A stretch of DNA of 64,000 nt from Cyanobacteriota bacterium (GTDB taxonomy: Bacteria > Cyanobacteriota > Cyanobacteriia > CACIAM-69d), in NCBI GenBank assembly GCA_022402445.1, contig JAKRSF010000003.1, forward strand, positions 62,001 to 126,000, given 5' to 3'. The translations under genes were made by a program, and so were the position numbers. Each line of letters opens with the position of its first letter. Positions within the stretch are counted from its first letter, which is position 1. This document shows, one piece after another, positions 51,265-59,594 of the stretch. The notes below the pieces were generated by a model. The model made no database searches and had not been told where the DNA came from. It was given only the letters and a program-made list of their open reading frames with translations.

Positions 51265-51521
51265 GGTTCTAGGTCGCGAGCATAGGCGCGCGCTAGATCA
51301 GCATCGATGCTTTCGTTATCAAAATTACAGGGCTCATCTAGGGTCAAGGTGCCAAATCGCTGCTCAAAAGGGCTGACTTGAGGCGTGTCTATCCTGGAGG
51401 GCTCAAAGGTCGTTGGCTTTTTCCACAGGTATTGCAGAATTTGCCGCAGTAGACGAACGCGATCGCCCCACGATAGGTCCAGAATTTGTCTTGCCAGGTT
51501 CTCTAAGCCTGCACTGGTCAT
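51261..51521 (-). CDS. Putative antitoxin partner of PIN toxin 1
   Basis: 86 residues, ATG at 51521. N-terminal helices (GLENLARQILDLSWGDRVRLLRQILQYLW) resemble the short helical antitoxins paired with cyanobacterial PIN proteins; the C-terminal half is acidic and extended (DEPCNFDNESIDADLARAYARDL), fitting a toxin-binding tail. There is no obvious DNA-binding ribbon-helix-helix. It overlaps the toxin gene by 4 bases. Confidence 0.7.
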   Translation of the reverse strand: MTSAGLENLARQILDLSWGDRVRLLRQILQYLWKKPTTFEPSRIDTPQVSPFEQRFGTLTLDEPCNFDNESIDADLARAYARDLEP

Positions 51522-51661
51522 TTTTCGACATCCTTTCCATCCAGGATTATTTCGTATGATACTCCGAGATTATTAGAACGTGGATCAATGTTTTGGGATG
51601 GGAGTGCGATCGCGATGATATTTGATGATTTTGATGATATTCACGGTGCCGAGGGCAAATT

Positions 51662-52081
51662 CTAATCCGATTGCCGCAACAGGGCCACAAATCCCGCCTG
51701 TTCAAAATGGCGATCATGGGCCAAGGCTTCACGAATCTGGCGATCGCCCATCACGCAGAAGGAAATGCAATCCGTATGGCTCCAGGCAGAGTCGGGGCGA
51801 TCGCGGTAGAGCCCCAAAGCCCTATCAAACAATTGGGGCGTTGCCGGAGTAATTTCAACATTTGGATCATCCTGAAGGGACTCAACGAACGAAGCCGCCA
51901 ACTCACGAAGTCGGCGATCCTTCTTAGAAAATGAATTGAGTAGCTCATTCAGCACCCAATCAGTGGTGATCACCCGAAAAGGAAAAAGTCGCTGGCTAGT
52001 CTCCTTGGCGACATCATGCAAGGGATCCTTCGAGTAGAGAATTGCAATCCAATACCCCGTATCGGCAAAAAGGGTTTTCAT
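51662..52081 (-). CDS. PIN-domain toxin (VapC-like), second copy
   Basis: 139 residues, ATG at 52081, overlapping the upstream gene's stop by 4 bases. Conserved acidic positions: Asp in FADTGYWIAIL, Glu in WVLNELLNSF, Asp in SHTDCISFCVM, and Asp in ALAHDRHFEQAG. The C-terminus FVALLRQSD parallels that of the first PIN protein. Predicted RNase toxin; partner is the adjacent 97-residue protein. Two PIN modules of differing sequence lie within 1.6 kb. Confidence 0.85.
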   Translation of the reverse strand: MKTLFADTGYWIAILYSKDPLHDVAKETSQRLFPFRVITTDWVLNELLNSFSKKDRRLRELAASFVESLQDDPNVEITPATPQLFDRALGLYRDRPDSAWSHTDCISFCVMGDRQIREALAHDRHFEQAGFVALLRQSD

Positions 52082-52371
52082 TCCTCGACCTTCGGACCCC
52101 CATAAAGATAATGGTCGAGATTGATTGAAAAGTCAGAAGGCCAATCTTTCCAAGCCTCCTCAGGGAGTTCAGCGCTGAGTTGTCGAGCAGTTATGAAGAA
52201 GCTCGGTAATTTTTCCGGCTCCTCTGGGATAGTTTCCGGCGCGTCTGATTGACCCTGGGACGGGGCCTGAAGTTGCTTCTGAACAAACATCAGAAACATT
52301 AAAACCATCTCCAGAACAGCTTCAGGAGCTTGATCAATCGCTATCAGCAATCGTTCTTTAGCGGTCATCAT
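52078..52371 (-). CDS. Putative antitoxin partner of PIN toxin 2
   Basis: 97 residues, start at one of two adjacent ATGs (52371 or 52368). N-terminal helix MTAKERLLIAIDQAPEAVLEMVLMFLMFVQ, a Pro/Glu-rich middle and an acidic C-terminal segment (ELPEEAWKDWPSDFSINLDHYLYG). This is the usual layout of short antitoxins placed before cyanobacterial PIN genes. It overlaps the toxin gene by 4 bases (ATGA), implying coupled translation. Confidence 0.72.
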   Translation of the reverse strand: MMTAKERLLIAIDQAPEAVLEMVLMFLMFVQKQLQAPSQGQSDAPETIPEEPEKLPSFFITARQLSAELPEEAWKDWPSDFSINLDHYLYGGPKVEE

Positions 52372-52504
52372 AATAATCTTGCCGGTCCTGGGCTGGGGAT
52401 CTTGCCAAATGCCACCGAGGGTCAGCGAATGGGAGCGAGCCTAATCTAGGCCACCGGACGATATCGCCCCACAGCCGCTGTTCTGTATCTGTCTTAGGAA
52501 AATT

Positions 52505-52708
52505 CTAGCGGGCCTCCGGCGGCGTCCGTTCGAGCCAGTCAAAAATGCGCTCCAACTGCTCAGCGGAAATGGCCCCGTACTGCCACAAAATGATCGGCAA
52601 ATTGCTCTGATGCTCCGGATGCTTCAGGGCCAGGGCCAAATCAGCACTGCCCACCTGGAGATCATCGCGAAGGAATTGAAGAAGCCGTGAAAAATAGGTT
52701 GCTTGCAT
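52505..52708 (-). CDS. DUF2949 family small protein
   Basis: 67 residues from the ATG at 52708; the open frame upstream is not conserved in look. FSRLLQFLRDDLQVGSADLALALKHPE, then PIILWQYGAISAEQLERIFDWLE is the DUF2949 signature, a small helical family found mostly in cyanobacteria. Function unknown. It sits at the edge of the toxin-antitoxin island but its composition is native. Confidence 0.85.
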   Translation of the reverse strand: MQATYFSRLLQFLRDDLQVGSADLALALKHPEHQSNLPIILWQYGAISAEQLERIFDWLERTPPEAR

Positions 52709-53270
52709 GGTGTTGCCCCCGGTACCCAACTGCCGCGCCCTGCGGCCAGCCATCCTGCGTTTAATTGCGGTGTGATCGCGACCCCCTGCCCATGCCCCCC
52801 ACAAAGCACACCCTTCACCGGGCTCAAGCGGCCCCAGCGATCTTATGGATCCCAACCCGTGGGAGGAAGTCGCTGCGATCGCGCCGGGGCAGCCATCCCG
52901 CCGCCACCACCAGGGATCTCCCATGGTTGATCGCGCAGAACCTCAGCACCCCAGGCGCAACCACAGCGCCCAAAATCGCATGGCCCCACCCTAGGGGACT
53001 CGCCTTGCCCCTGCCTGCGATCGCACCGGCCCCCAAGACCGATCGCGATCGCACCAGCCCAGCGACCGCGATCGCAGCGGCCCAGGACCAGCCCCCACCC
53101 CAGGCCGCCCTCAAGGCCCCCAAAGCAAGGCTCCAAACCGCAATGCTCAAGTCAGACTTGACAGGGCAGAATGTCCGTGTAGTCTAGCACCGGTATCAGA
53201 ATTCTTCGGAAAACGAAGGAAAATGCAATCAATGTTTGCAATTCCCGGAGGGGTTACTTTAATGGCCCCC
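52709..53270. other. Gene-free stretch, HIP1-rich
   Basis: About 560 bases. The first 450 are GC-rich with several HIP1 sites (for example near 52876 and 53020-53075) and open in several frames without coding character. The last 110 are AT-richer, with TTCTTCGGAAAACGAAGGAA near 53199, an imperfect dyad. No gene seen. Confidence 0.5.
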
Positions 53271-54104
53271 CTAATCCTGCTGTTGTGAAAACCGCTGCGC
53301 CCCCACCAGGGCCAGGGAGATCGCCGCGATCGCCAGGATCGGCACCGTATACCAAGTGAACTGCTGCCAGGGCAAATAGGCCGCCGATCGCAGGCCCAAA
53401 CTCGTATAGGTTAGGGGCAAACAGTAAACAATCGGCTTGAGCAGCGGCGGCAGCGTCGCCGGATCAAAAAACGTCCCCCCCAGGAACGACATGGGCACAA
53501 TCAAAAAATTGTTGTACAGGCCCACCGTCTCCAAAGACTGGACCGACAGGCCCACCAGCACCCCAATGCCCGAAAACACCGCGCAATTGAGCACCACAAT
53601 CAGCAAAAACAGGGGATTGAGAAAACTCCACACCTTCCCCGTAAACACAATCGCCACCAGCATCACCGCCCCCGAAGTCAGCAGCCCCCGCACAATGCCC
53701 GCCATCATCTTGCCCACCAGCATCGCCAGGGGATGAATGGGCACCAGGAGCATTTCCTCGAAGGTTTTCGTAAACAGCCGCTCCCCGCAAATGGAAAAGG
53801 TGGTGCCGCCAAAACTGATGGCCATGGACGACAGGGCCACCATCCCCGGCAGCATAAATTCCAAATAATTCTCGCCCGCGCTGGGTTTGGCGAGGGCATC
53901 GAGGGAACTGCCCAGCCCGAGCCCGAAGGCCAGGATATAAATCAGCGGCGACACCAGCCCCGAGGCGGCCACCTGCCACACCCGCACCCGCAAATCGAGC
54001 CAGTCCCCCCAAAAGATCGTGAGGGCGTCGGTCCAGAGGGTGCCCAGGGGGGAGGGAGCGGGCGATCGCGGCGGAGTTAGCTCGGGGGTCGAAGGGGGAA
54101 CCAT
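53271..54104 (-). CDS. ABC-2 type transporter permease
   Basis: 277 residues, ATG at 54104. A Pro-rich N-terminus (about 25 residues) precedes six hydrophobic helices of the ABC-2 fold: VAASGLVSPLIYILAFGLGLG, FMLPGMVALSSMAISFGGTTFSICGERLFTKTFEEMLLVPIHPLAM, and FLIVPMSFLGGTFFDPATLPPLL. The KTFEEMLLVPI and FLGGTFFDP motifs resemble NodJ/DrrB-like exporter permeases. An ATPase subunit is needed and is not adjacent. Exported substrate unknown: polysaccharide, lipid or drug. Confidence 0.88.
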   Translation of the reverse strand: MVPPSTPELTPPRSPAPSPLGTLWTDALTIFWGDWLDLRVRVWQVAASGLVSPLIYILAFGLGLGSSLDALAKPSAGENYLEFMLPGMVALSSMAISFGGTTFSICGERLFTKTFEEMLLVPIHPLAMLVGKMMAGIVRGLLTSGAVMLVAIVFTGKVWSFLNPLFLLIVVLNCAVFSGIGVLVGLSVQSLETVGLYNNFLIVPMSFLGGTFFDPATLPPLLKPIVYCLPLTYTSLGLRSAAYLPWQQFTWYTVPILAIAAISLALVGAQRFSQQQD

Positions 54105-54679
54105 AGGTCAGGGGTGGGGAGGGCTTGAGGATGGGTATGGGGCCGGATTTACGCCGGATTTGCGCCGGATTTTGCGCGGAACGCTGCCCAGGATTTTATG
54201 GCAGGCGGTACCCCTGAAGGCGCGGGTTGCCCCCTAAATTGGGATCGGTGCCGGTGGGGGTGGGTGGGGCGGCGCGATCGCCCGGATCGCCCGAGGATGC
54301 TCTACATTGACATCATCCTAAAGTTTTGTAACTGATTCTGTGGTTAGAATTTCATCGCTGAAGGGGTGACGGTTCCGGGCCTCAGGCGTTCCGGCGGGCG
54401 GGCTTCGGCGGCGACGGACGCTGCAAAAACTGGCAGGTGATCGCGGTGGGATGCGGCGATCGCCCCGGATCCTAAAGGTGAGAGATGGCGCAAGGTTGGG
54501 GAGCGGAATGACTGATGGCTTTGATTAGGGGACACCGGAACGGCGGCGGCGGCGGCAGGGCGATGGGTGGGGGCTTTGCCCCGATGGGTGGGGGCAAAGC
54601 CCCGATGGGTGGGGGCAAAGCCCCGATGGGTGGGGGCAAAGCCCCGATCGCGGGGGCCAAATCCCCTAGAACTCAAGAT
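54105..54679. other. Gene-free stretch holding tandem repeats
   Basis: About 575 bases between divergent genes. It contains the four-unit GC-palindrome repeat (about 54558-54650). Around 54300-54350, AT-rich DNA (CTACATTGACATCATCC, TTGTAACTGATTC) may hold a promoter. The frame of the plsC gene is open upstream to 54515 across the repeats. Confidence 0.55.
54558..54650. repeat. GC-palindrome tandem repeat, four units
   Basis: Four 21-base units, each a GATGGGT spacer plus a hairpin GGGGGCAAAGCCCC; the first unit has TTT in place of AAA. The block ends in GATCGCGGGGGC. Inverse orientation to the copies at 26985, 59341 and 59509. The unit is a multiple of three, so an open frame crosses it (repeated Gly-Gly-Gly-Lys-Ala-Pro-Met). 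Confidence 0.8.
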
Positions 54680-55501
54680 ATGGAGACCACCGGGCGATCG
54701 CCTCAGATCATCCCTGGGGCCACGGGGGAGCCTGGGGCGCAAATCGGGCCGCGATCGCGCGATCGTGGGGCAGACCTGGCGGCGCGGGTACACCCCCTGG
54801 TGGCGGCCCTGCTGTATCCCCTGGCGAAATACCTCGTCCTGCCGCGCTATTTTCGGTCCCTGCGCGTCATCGGGGCGCACCACCTGCCCACCGTCGGCCC
54901 CGTCATCTTGGCCCCCACCCACCGATCGCGCTGGGACGGCATTTTGATGTGTTTTGTGGCGGGGCGCTACGCTACGGGGCGCGACCTGCGGTTTATGGTC
55001 ACGGCCAACGAAATGGGCGGCCTTCAGGGGTGGCTCCTACGGCGCATCGGCTGCTTTGCCATTGATCCGGACCGGCCCTCGATCGCGGGCATCCGGCGGG
55101 GGGTGCAGCTCCTGGAGGCGGGGGAAGCCCTGACGGTGTTCCCGGAGGGGGATATTTTCCGCGATGGGGCTGTCCATCCCCTCAAGGGGGGCCTCGCGCG
55201 CATGGCGATCCAGGCGGAACTGCGGCGACCGGACCTGGGGGTTCAGGTGGTGCCGATCGCGTTCCACTATGACGATCCCGAGGTGGGGCGCGGCTGTGCC
55301 ATGGAGGCGGTGATCGGTAACCCCCTGCCGGTGCGGGCCTATCTGGAATCACCGAACCATGGGGAACCGGGCCACCGCGATCGCAAGGCCGCCGCCGCCC
55401 ACCTGATGGCTGATCTGGCCGCCGCCCTCACCCACCTCAACGATCGCCAGGGCGATCGCAAGGCCGCCGCCCCCATCCCCGCCGATCGCACCGTAGCCTA
55501 G
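54680..55501 (+). CDS. plsC: 1-acyl-sn-glycerol-3-phosphate acyltransferase family protein
   Basis: 273 residues from the ATG at 54680 (METTGRSPQ). The frame is open to 54515, but that extension is translated repeat and is unlikely to be native. PlsC motifs: block I is APTHRSRWDGILM (usual NHxxxxD has His and Asp kept, THRSRWD), block II region GCFAIDPDRPSIAGIRRGV, block III FPEGDIFRDGAVHPLKGGLARMA. It esterifies the sn-2 position of lysophosphatidate in phospholipid and glycolipid synthesis, or a related acceptor. Membrane-associated. Confidence 0.87.
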   Translation: METTGRSPQIIPGATGEPGAQIGPRSRDRGADLAARVHPLVAALLYPLAKYLVLPRYFRSLRVIGAHHLPTVGPVILAPTHRSRWDGILMCFVAGRYATGRDLRFMVTANEMGGLQGWLLRRIGCFAIDPDRPSIAGIRRGVQLLEAGEALTVFPEGDIFRDGAVHPLKGGLARMAIQAELRRPDLGVQVVPIAFHYDDPEVGRGCAMEAVIGNPLPVRAYLESPNHGEPGHRDRKAAAAHLMADLAAALTHLNDRQGDRKAAAPIPADRTVA

Positions 55502-55516
55502 GCCATCGGCAGTGAT

Positions 55517-56209
55517 CTAGGACCCCCCATGGCCCCGCTGGCGCAGGATAAATTCCCCGATCGCCAGATCCTGGGGCGTTGTCACCTTGAGATTGGTTTC
55601 CTCCCCCTCCACGATCGCCACCGGCAGGCCACAGCGTTCAAACAGGGCCGCATCATCCGTCACCTCCCACCCTTCTGCAAGGCCGCGATCGTGGCACTCC
55701 CGCAGGGTCTGCACCTCAAATCCCTGGGGCGTTTGGGCCGCCCAGAGTTTGGCGCGATCGGGCGTCGATTCCACCCGCCGATCGCCCCCCACCACCTTGA
55801 TCGTGTCCTTCACCGCGATCGCCGCAATCAGCCCCCGTTCTCTCGCCAAAACTTCACTACAGCGATCGAATAATTCCGGCGTCGCCAAACACCGCGCCCC
55901 ATCGTGGATCAGCACCCGCTCGGCCTCCGGGGGCAGCGATCGCAACCCGTTATGGACCGACTCCTGCCGCGTCGCCCCCCCCGCCACAAACACCACCGGC
56001 TTATTGAGGTTTAAGGTCGCCGCGATCGCCTCAAACTCCGGCCGATCCACCGGCTGGGCAATCACCCCAATCCAAGCAATTGATCGCGCCGCCGCCGCCG
56101 CCCGCAACGTCCAGGCCAAAATCGGCTCCCCCAACAGCGGCAGCAGTAGCTTGTTGCGATCGGCCCCCATGCGACGCCCCGAACCCGCCGCCGGAATCAA
56201 AAGATACAA
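55517..56209 (-). CDS. ispD: 2-C-methyl-D-erythritol 4-phosphate cytidylyltransferase
   Basis: 230 residues. The start is a TTG at 56209, supported by AGGGGG nine bases upstream and by YLLIPAAGSGRRMGADRNKLLLPL following at once, the N-terminal CTP-binding loop of IspD. Other family motifs: VFVAGGATRQESVHNGL, VLIHDGARCLATPELF, and a C-terminal VTDDAALFERCGLPVAIVEGEETNLKVTTPQDLAIGE. It makes CDP-ME in the MEP pathway to isoprenoids, thus carotenoids, phytol and quinones. The 3' end faces plsC with a 15-base gap. Confidence 0.95.
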   Translation of the reverse strand: MYLLIPAAGSGRRMGADRNKLLLPLLGEPILAWTLRAAAAARSIAWIGVIAQPVDRPEFEAIAATLNLNKPVVFVAGGATRQESVHNGLRSLPPEAERVLIHDGARCLATPELFDRCSEVLARERGLIAAIAVKDTIKVVGGDRRVESTPDRAKLWAAQTPQGFEVQTLRECHDRGLAEGWEVTDDAALFERCGLPVAIVEGEETNLKVTTPQDLAIGEFILRQRGHGGS

Positions 56210-56488
56210 AATTTACCCCCTGCCCTCTGGCCCGGTGGACTGCTTGCCCAGTGTGCCCCACCCGCCGCCACCCCGAACGGGCGCTTTTTGAAACGGCCCC
56301 CGCGATCGCCCCAAAACTCCCCCAAAGCCTCAAAAACCGCGCGGTTGACCCGATTCCAGAACCCTCTACAATAGGAGCGTTCATCGGGACCGTCCGATTG
56401 CCCATCGGCGCAAACCTTGGCGCAAATCAACGCGGCTCGATGCCAACGTCCCTCCATTAGGCAGCCCAACAGCGCACCGGCAACGCCC

Positions 56489-57448
56489 ATGATGCAGATT
56501 CTTGCCCTTGTCCCCGGTGGGATTGGCGACCAAGTTCTGTTTTTCCCCACCCTCAGCCAGCTCAAACAGACCTACCCCAAGGCGCAAATCGATGCCATCG
56601 TCGAGCCGAGGGCCAGGGCCGCCTATCGCATCTGCCCCTGGGTGCGCGACACGATCCCCTTTGATTTCAAAGATCGCAACAGCCCCGCCGACTGGGGCAA
56701 CCTTCTGGGCACCATCCGCGAGCGGGAATACGATGCCGTCCTGTCCCTGGGCCAGCGATCGGCGGTGGGGCTGCTCCTGTGGCTGACGGGGATTCCCAAG
56801 CGGGTGGGCTACGCCGGTGGCGGCAAGCGGTTCCTGACGGATGCGGTGCCCCTCAATGAAGACCAGTACGCGGCGGATCTGTACCACGATTTAGTCAAAG
56901 GCTTTGGCATCAGCGCGCCGCGCCCGACCCTGACGGCCCAGGTGCCCCAGCGGGATCTGGACTGGGCGGAGGCGGAACAGGCCCGGTTGGGGGTCAGCGG
57001 CACGGGCTATGTGCTGATCCACGGGGGCTCTAGCCAAATGGCGAAGGTGAAGGGCCTCGATAAGATCTATCCCGCCGATCGCTGGGTGGAGATCATCAGC
57101 CGCCTCCAGGAGAAGAAGCCGGATCTGCCGGTGGTGGTGGTGCGCGGCCCGGAGGATGGGGAGTTGGTGGCCCAGTTGCAGGGGGCCTGCCCGACCCTGA
57201 AAACCACGAGCCCGGAAAATATTGGCCAGTTGGCGGCGATCGCAGCGGCGGCCAACCTGATGCTCTGTACCGACAGCGGGCCGATGCACGTGGCCGTCGC
57301 CATGGGCACCTATACGATCGCGGTCTTTGGCCCGACGGATCCGGCTAAACTGCTGCCCCCGAGCGACAAATTTGTGGGCCTCAAATCCAGCACGGGCAAG
57401 ATGGCCGACATCCCCGCCCAAGCCATCCTGGAGAAATTGGGTGTCTAG
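56489..57448 (+). CDS. Family 9 glycosyltransferase (heptosyltransferase-like)
   Basis: 319 residues from the first of two adjacent ATGs at 56489. GT-B fold with N-terminal MMQILALVPGGIGDQVLFFPTLSQLKQTYP (the GxGD motif of WaaF/WaaC) and C-terminal YVLIHGGSSQMAKVKGLDKIYP and CTDSGPMHVAVAMGTYTIAVFGPTDP. It transfers heptose or another sugar to a lipid-linked acceptor. The downstream gene (GmhB-like) overlaps by 8 bases and could supply the sugar precursor, which supports heptose chemistry, though heptose in this strain is unproven. Confidence 0.9.
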   Translation: MMQILALVPGGIGDQVLFFPTLSQLKQTYPKAQIDAIVEPRARAAYRICPWVRDTIPFDFKDRNSPADWGNLLGTIREREYDAVLSLGQRSAVGLLLWLTGIPKRVGYAGGGKRFLTDAVPLNEDQYAADLYHDLVKGFGISAPRPTLTAQVPQRDLDWAEAEQARLGVSGTGYVLIHGGSSQMAKVKGLDKIYPADRWVEIISRLQEKKPDLPVVVVRGPEDGELVAQLQGACPTLKTTSPENIGQLAAIAAAANLMLCTDSGPMHVAVAMGTYTIAVFGPTDPAKLLPPSDKFVGLKSSTGKMADIPAQAILEKLGV

Positions 57449-58046
57449 GACGGGCGATCGCGGGCGGCCCGCCGTCTTCCTCGATCGCGACGGGGTGCTC
57501 AATATCGAAGCGGGCTACATCCATAACCTCGGGGATTTGCACCTCGTCCCCGGCGTGGCGGCGGCGGTGCGGCGGCTCAATGAGGCGGGGCTGTTTTGTT
57601 GCCTTGCCTCAAACCAAGCCGGACCGGCGAGGGGTTACTACTCCGTCGAACATGTGGACGCCCTCCACGAGCGCCTGTGCTTCCTGCTGGCCGAAGAGGC
57701 CGGGGCCAAGCTCGATGCCCTCTACTATTGCCCCTTCCTGAGCCGCCCCGAGGGGGGAAAAAATTTGCAGTACACCCGCTACAGCACCTGGCGAAAACCG
57801 AATACGGGCATGTTGGTGGCGGCGGCGTGGGATTGGGATCTGGACCTGGGCCGGAGCGTGATGGTGGGGGACAAGGCAACGGATATTGACCTGGCCCACA
57901 ATGCGGGCTGCAAGGGGATTTTGGTGACTACGGGCTATGGGGAACAGGTACTGGAGGGGGCCTATCAGCACCGCACCCGCCCGGATTTTGTGGCGTCGGA
58001 TCTGGCGGCGGCGGTGGATTGGATTTTGCGCCAGCAGGATCTGTAG
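57441..58046 (+). CDS. gmhB: HAD phosphatase, GmhB-like
   Basis: 201 residues from a GTG at 57441, overlapping the GT9 stop by 8 bases; a longer frame upstream runs over the GT9 gene. HAD motifs: RPAVFLDRDGVLN (nucleophile Asp and second Asp), CCLASNQAG (motif II, Asn), YCPFLSRPEGGKNLQY (insertion region; one zinc Cys present) and RKPNTGML with VMVGDKATDIDLAHNAG (motifs III/IV). GmhB removes the 7-phosphate from heptose-1,7-bisphosphate. The zinc loop is degenerate relative to the usual four-ligand form, so another sugar phosphate is possible. Confidence 0.85.
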   Translation: MSRTGDRGRPAVFLDRDGVLNIEAGYIHNLGDLHLVPGVAAAVRRLNEAGLFCCLASNQAGPARGYYSVEHVDALHERLCFLLAEEAGAKLDALYYCPFLSRPEGGKNLQYTRYSTWRKPNTGMLVAAAWDWDLDLGRSVMVGDKATDIDLAHNAGCKGILVTTGYGEQVLEGAYQHRTRPDFVASDLAAAVDWILRQQDL

Positions 58047-58142
58047 GGTTTGGGGGCTTGGGGCGATCGCCGCTTGATCGGTTAAGTATTTCTTCGGGCT
58101 ACAACGGGGGCAACGTACCTGAGCCTAAAGCGTGCCTTATCC

Positions 58143-59276
58143 ATGCCCGAGTCCCCTCACCCAAGCTACTTCAGCCGCGATCGCGCCCCCTCACCTGAGA
58201 ACCTAGGCCCCTGGCCCGAGGATGTGCCGATTTATGTGTACCTCCCGGCGGAATTTTGGCCCACGGTGCCCCTGCCGGAAAGCCCAGGGGACTATTGGCC
58301 CTGGCAGCAGGCGAACTGGGGCCAGTACAACAAAGGGCTCTACGACTGGACGCTGCAAACGAGTCTCCAGTTGCGGACGGCGGGGGTGCCCTGCGCGCTG
58401 GTGGATCAGTTGCCGGAGGACGGGATCATCTTGACGACGCCCCCCGGTTTTGCGGCGGGGGCGCGGCCCGGTCGGCGGCAATATTGGGTGTGCATTGTGG
58501 GGGATAAGGGGCGTCACCGCTGGACCCATTTGCATGTGGTCCAAAATCCCCATGACGATATTTTCCAGAAGCCGCGAGACCTGTGGCCCGCCTTCAGTAC
58601 GCCCTTTTGGGTGCAGCCGTCCCTGACGCCGCGATCGCCCGATCGCGGCGATCGCTTCGAGGTGGCGGCCTACTTTGGTCGGGAGCGGGAACTCGATCCG
58701 GCCCTGCGGGATCCATCCTGGGGTGATCGCGTGGCGGAATTGGGGCTCACCTGGCGCGTGATTCCCCCCGAAGCTTGGCATGATTATCGAGCGGTGGACG
58801 TGGCGATCGCGGCGCGGGGCTTTGGGCCGGGGGCGCGGTTCAACTGGAAACCCCCGTCAAAGCTGGTGAACGCTTGGCATGGCCAGGTGCCCGCGATCCT
58901 CAACCGGGAAGACGGCTTCCGCAGCCTGCGCCGCAGTGAATTGGACTACATCGAGGTGCGATCGCCCGAAGAAATCCTCACGGCCCTCCAAAAACTGCGG
59001 GATGATCCGGCCCTGCGCCGCGCCATGGTAGCCAATGGTCGCGATCGCGCCGAAGAGGTGAACAACCGCACCATCGCCCACCTGTGGCAACGGGAACTGC
59101 TGACGGTGGCCGTCCCCGGCTATCGCCGCTGGCGACGCTGGTCTGGGGGGCAACAAGCCCTATTTTTTGCCCTGCGCACCCTGGCGGATTGGGGCGATCG
59201 CAGCAAGGCCACCCTCCGGCGCTGGCGGGGCCGCCTCACAGGCCCCCTCAAGGCATGGCTCCGGCCCCATCGATAG
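58143..59276 (+). CDS. Putative glycosyltransferase-like protein
   Basis: 377 residues, ATG at 58143. A soluble N-terminal region (PIYVYLPAEFWPTVPLPESPGDYWPWQQANWGQYNKG) is followed by alpha/beta segments: LVDQLPEDGIILTTPPGFAAGARP, VAAYFGRERELDPALRDP, and a C-terminal part with PSKLVNAWHGQVPAILNREDGFRSLRRSELDYIEVRSPEEILTALQKL, which resembles the acceptor end of GT-B enzymes (GxP...E region). A basic tail follows. Its place in a polysaccharide cluster supports a transferase role. No CAZy family can be assigned by eye. Confidence 0.55.
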   Translation: MPESPHPSYFSRDRAPSPENLGPWPEDVPIYVYLPAEFWPTVPLPESPGDYWPWQQANWGQYNKGLYDWTLQTSLQLRTAGVPCALVDQLPEDGIILTTPPGFAAGARPGRRQYWVCIVGDKGRHRWTHLHVVQNPHDDIFQKPRDLWPAFSTPFWVQPSLTPRSPDRGDRFEVAAYFGRERELDPALRDPSWGDRVAELGLTWRVIPPEAWHDYRAVDVAIAARGFGPGARFNWKPPSKLVNAWHGQVPAILNREDGFRSLRRSELDYIEVRSPEEILTALQKLRDDPALRRAMVANGRDRAEEVNNRTIAHLWQRELLTVAVPGYRRWRRWSGGQQALFFALRTLADWGDRSKATLRRWRGRLTGPLKAWLRPHR

Positions 59277-59340
59277 GGCCGCCTCACGGGGGCCGCAGGG
59301 GTCACGGGAACGCCCTTTCCGCAATGATCCGTAACCTTGC

Positions 59341-59399
59341 CCCCCGCGATCGGGGCACAGCCCCCACCCATCGGGGCAAAGCCCCCACCCATCGCCCCC
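59341..59399. repeat. GC-palindrome repeat, two units (left copy)
   Basis: CCCCCGCGATCGGGGC cap, then ACAG, then CCCCCACCCATCGGGGC, AAAG, CCCCCACCCATCGCCCC. Same order as the right copy at 59509. Confidence 0.8.
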
Positions 59400-59508
59400 G
59401 GCCCCCCCGAACCTGCCGAAAAACCGCCCCAACCCCGTTCCGTTTGCTAACGTTGAACTAGCATCTACCCATTCGTACGACTGCCCTGGGTGATCCTTAG
59501 CCGGTGGT

Positions 59509-59570
59509 GCCCCCCGCGATCGGGGCCAAGCCCCCACCCATCGGGGCAAAGCCCCCACCCATCGCCCCCT
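59509..59570. repeat. GC-palindrome repeat, two units (right copy)
   Basis: Near-identical to the copy at 59341-59399; the first hairpin loop reads CAAG in place of ACAG. It ends 25 bases before the ATG of the wzz-like gene. Confidence 0.8.
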
Positions 59571-59594
59571 TGCCCTTTCCCCCCGCGCGCTCCC

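Larger units (their letters stand above)
59277..59594. other. Intergenic stretch with two repeat copies
   Basis: About 320 bases. Two near-identical GC-palindrome repeat blocks (59341-59399 and 59509-59570) flank a 110-base AT-richer segment with TTGCTAACGTTGAACTAG near 59444, the best place for a promoter of the wzz-like gene. Confidence 0.55.

Noticed and set aside
52765-53187. 140-residue plus-strand frame in the gap before the ABC permease
   Set aside because: Made of HIP1-derived and Pro/Ala codons, no ribosome-binding site, no recognisable fold.
54558-54650. Tandem repeat considered as a CRISPR array
   Set aside because: Units are contiguous with no unique spacers, and no cas genes are present.
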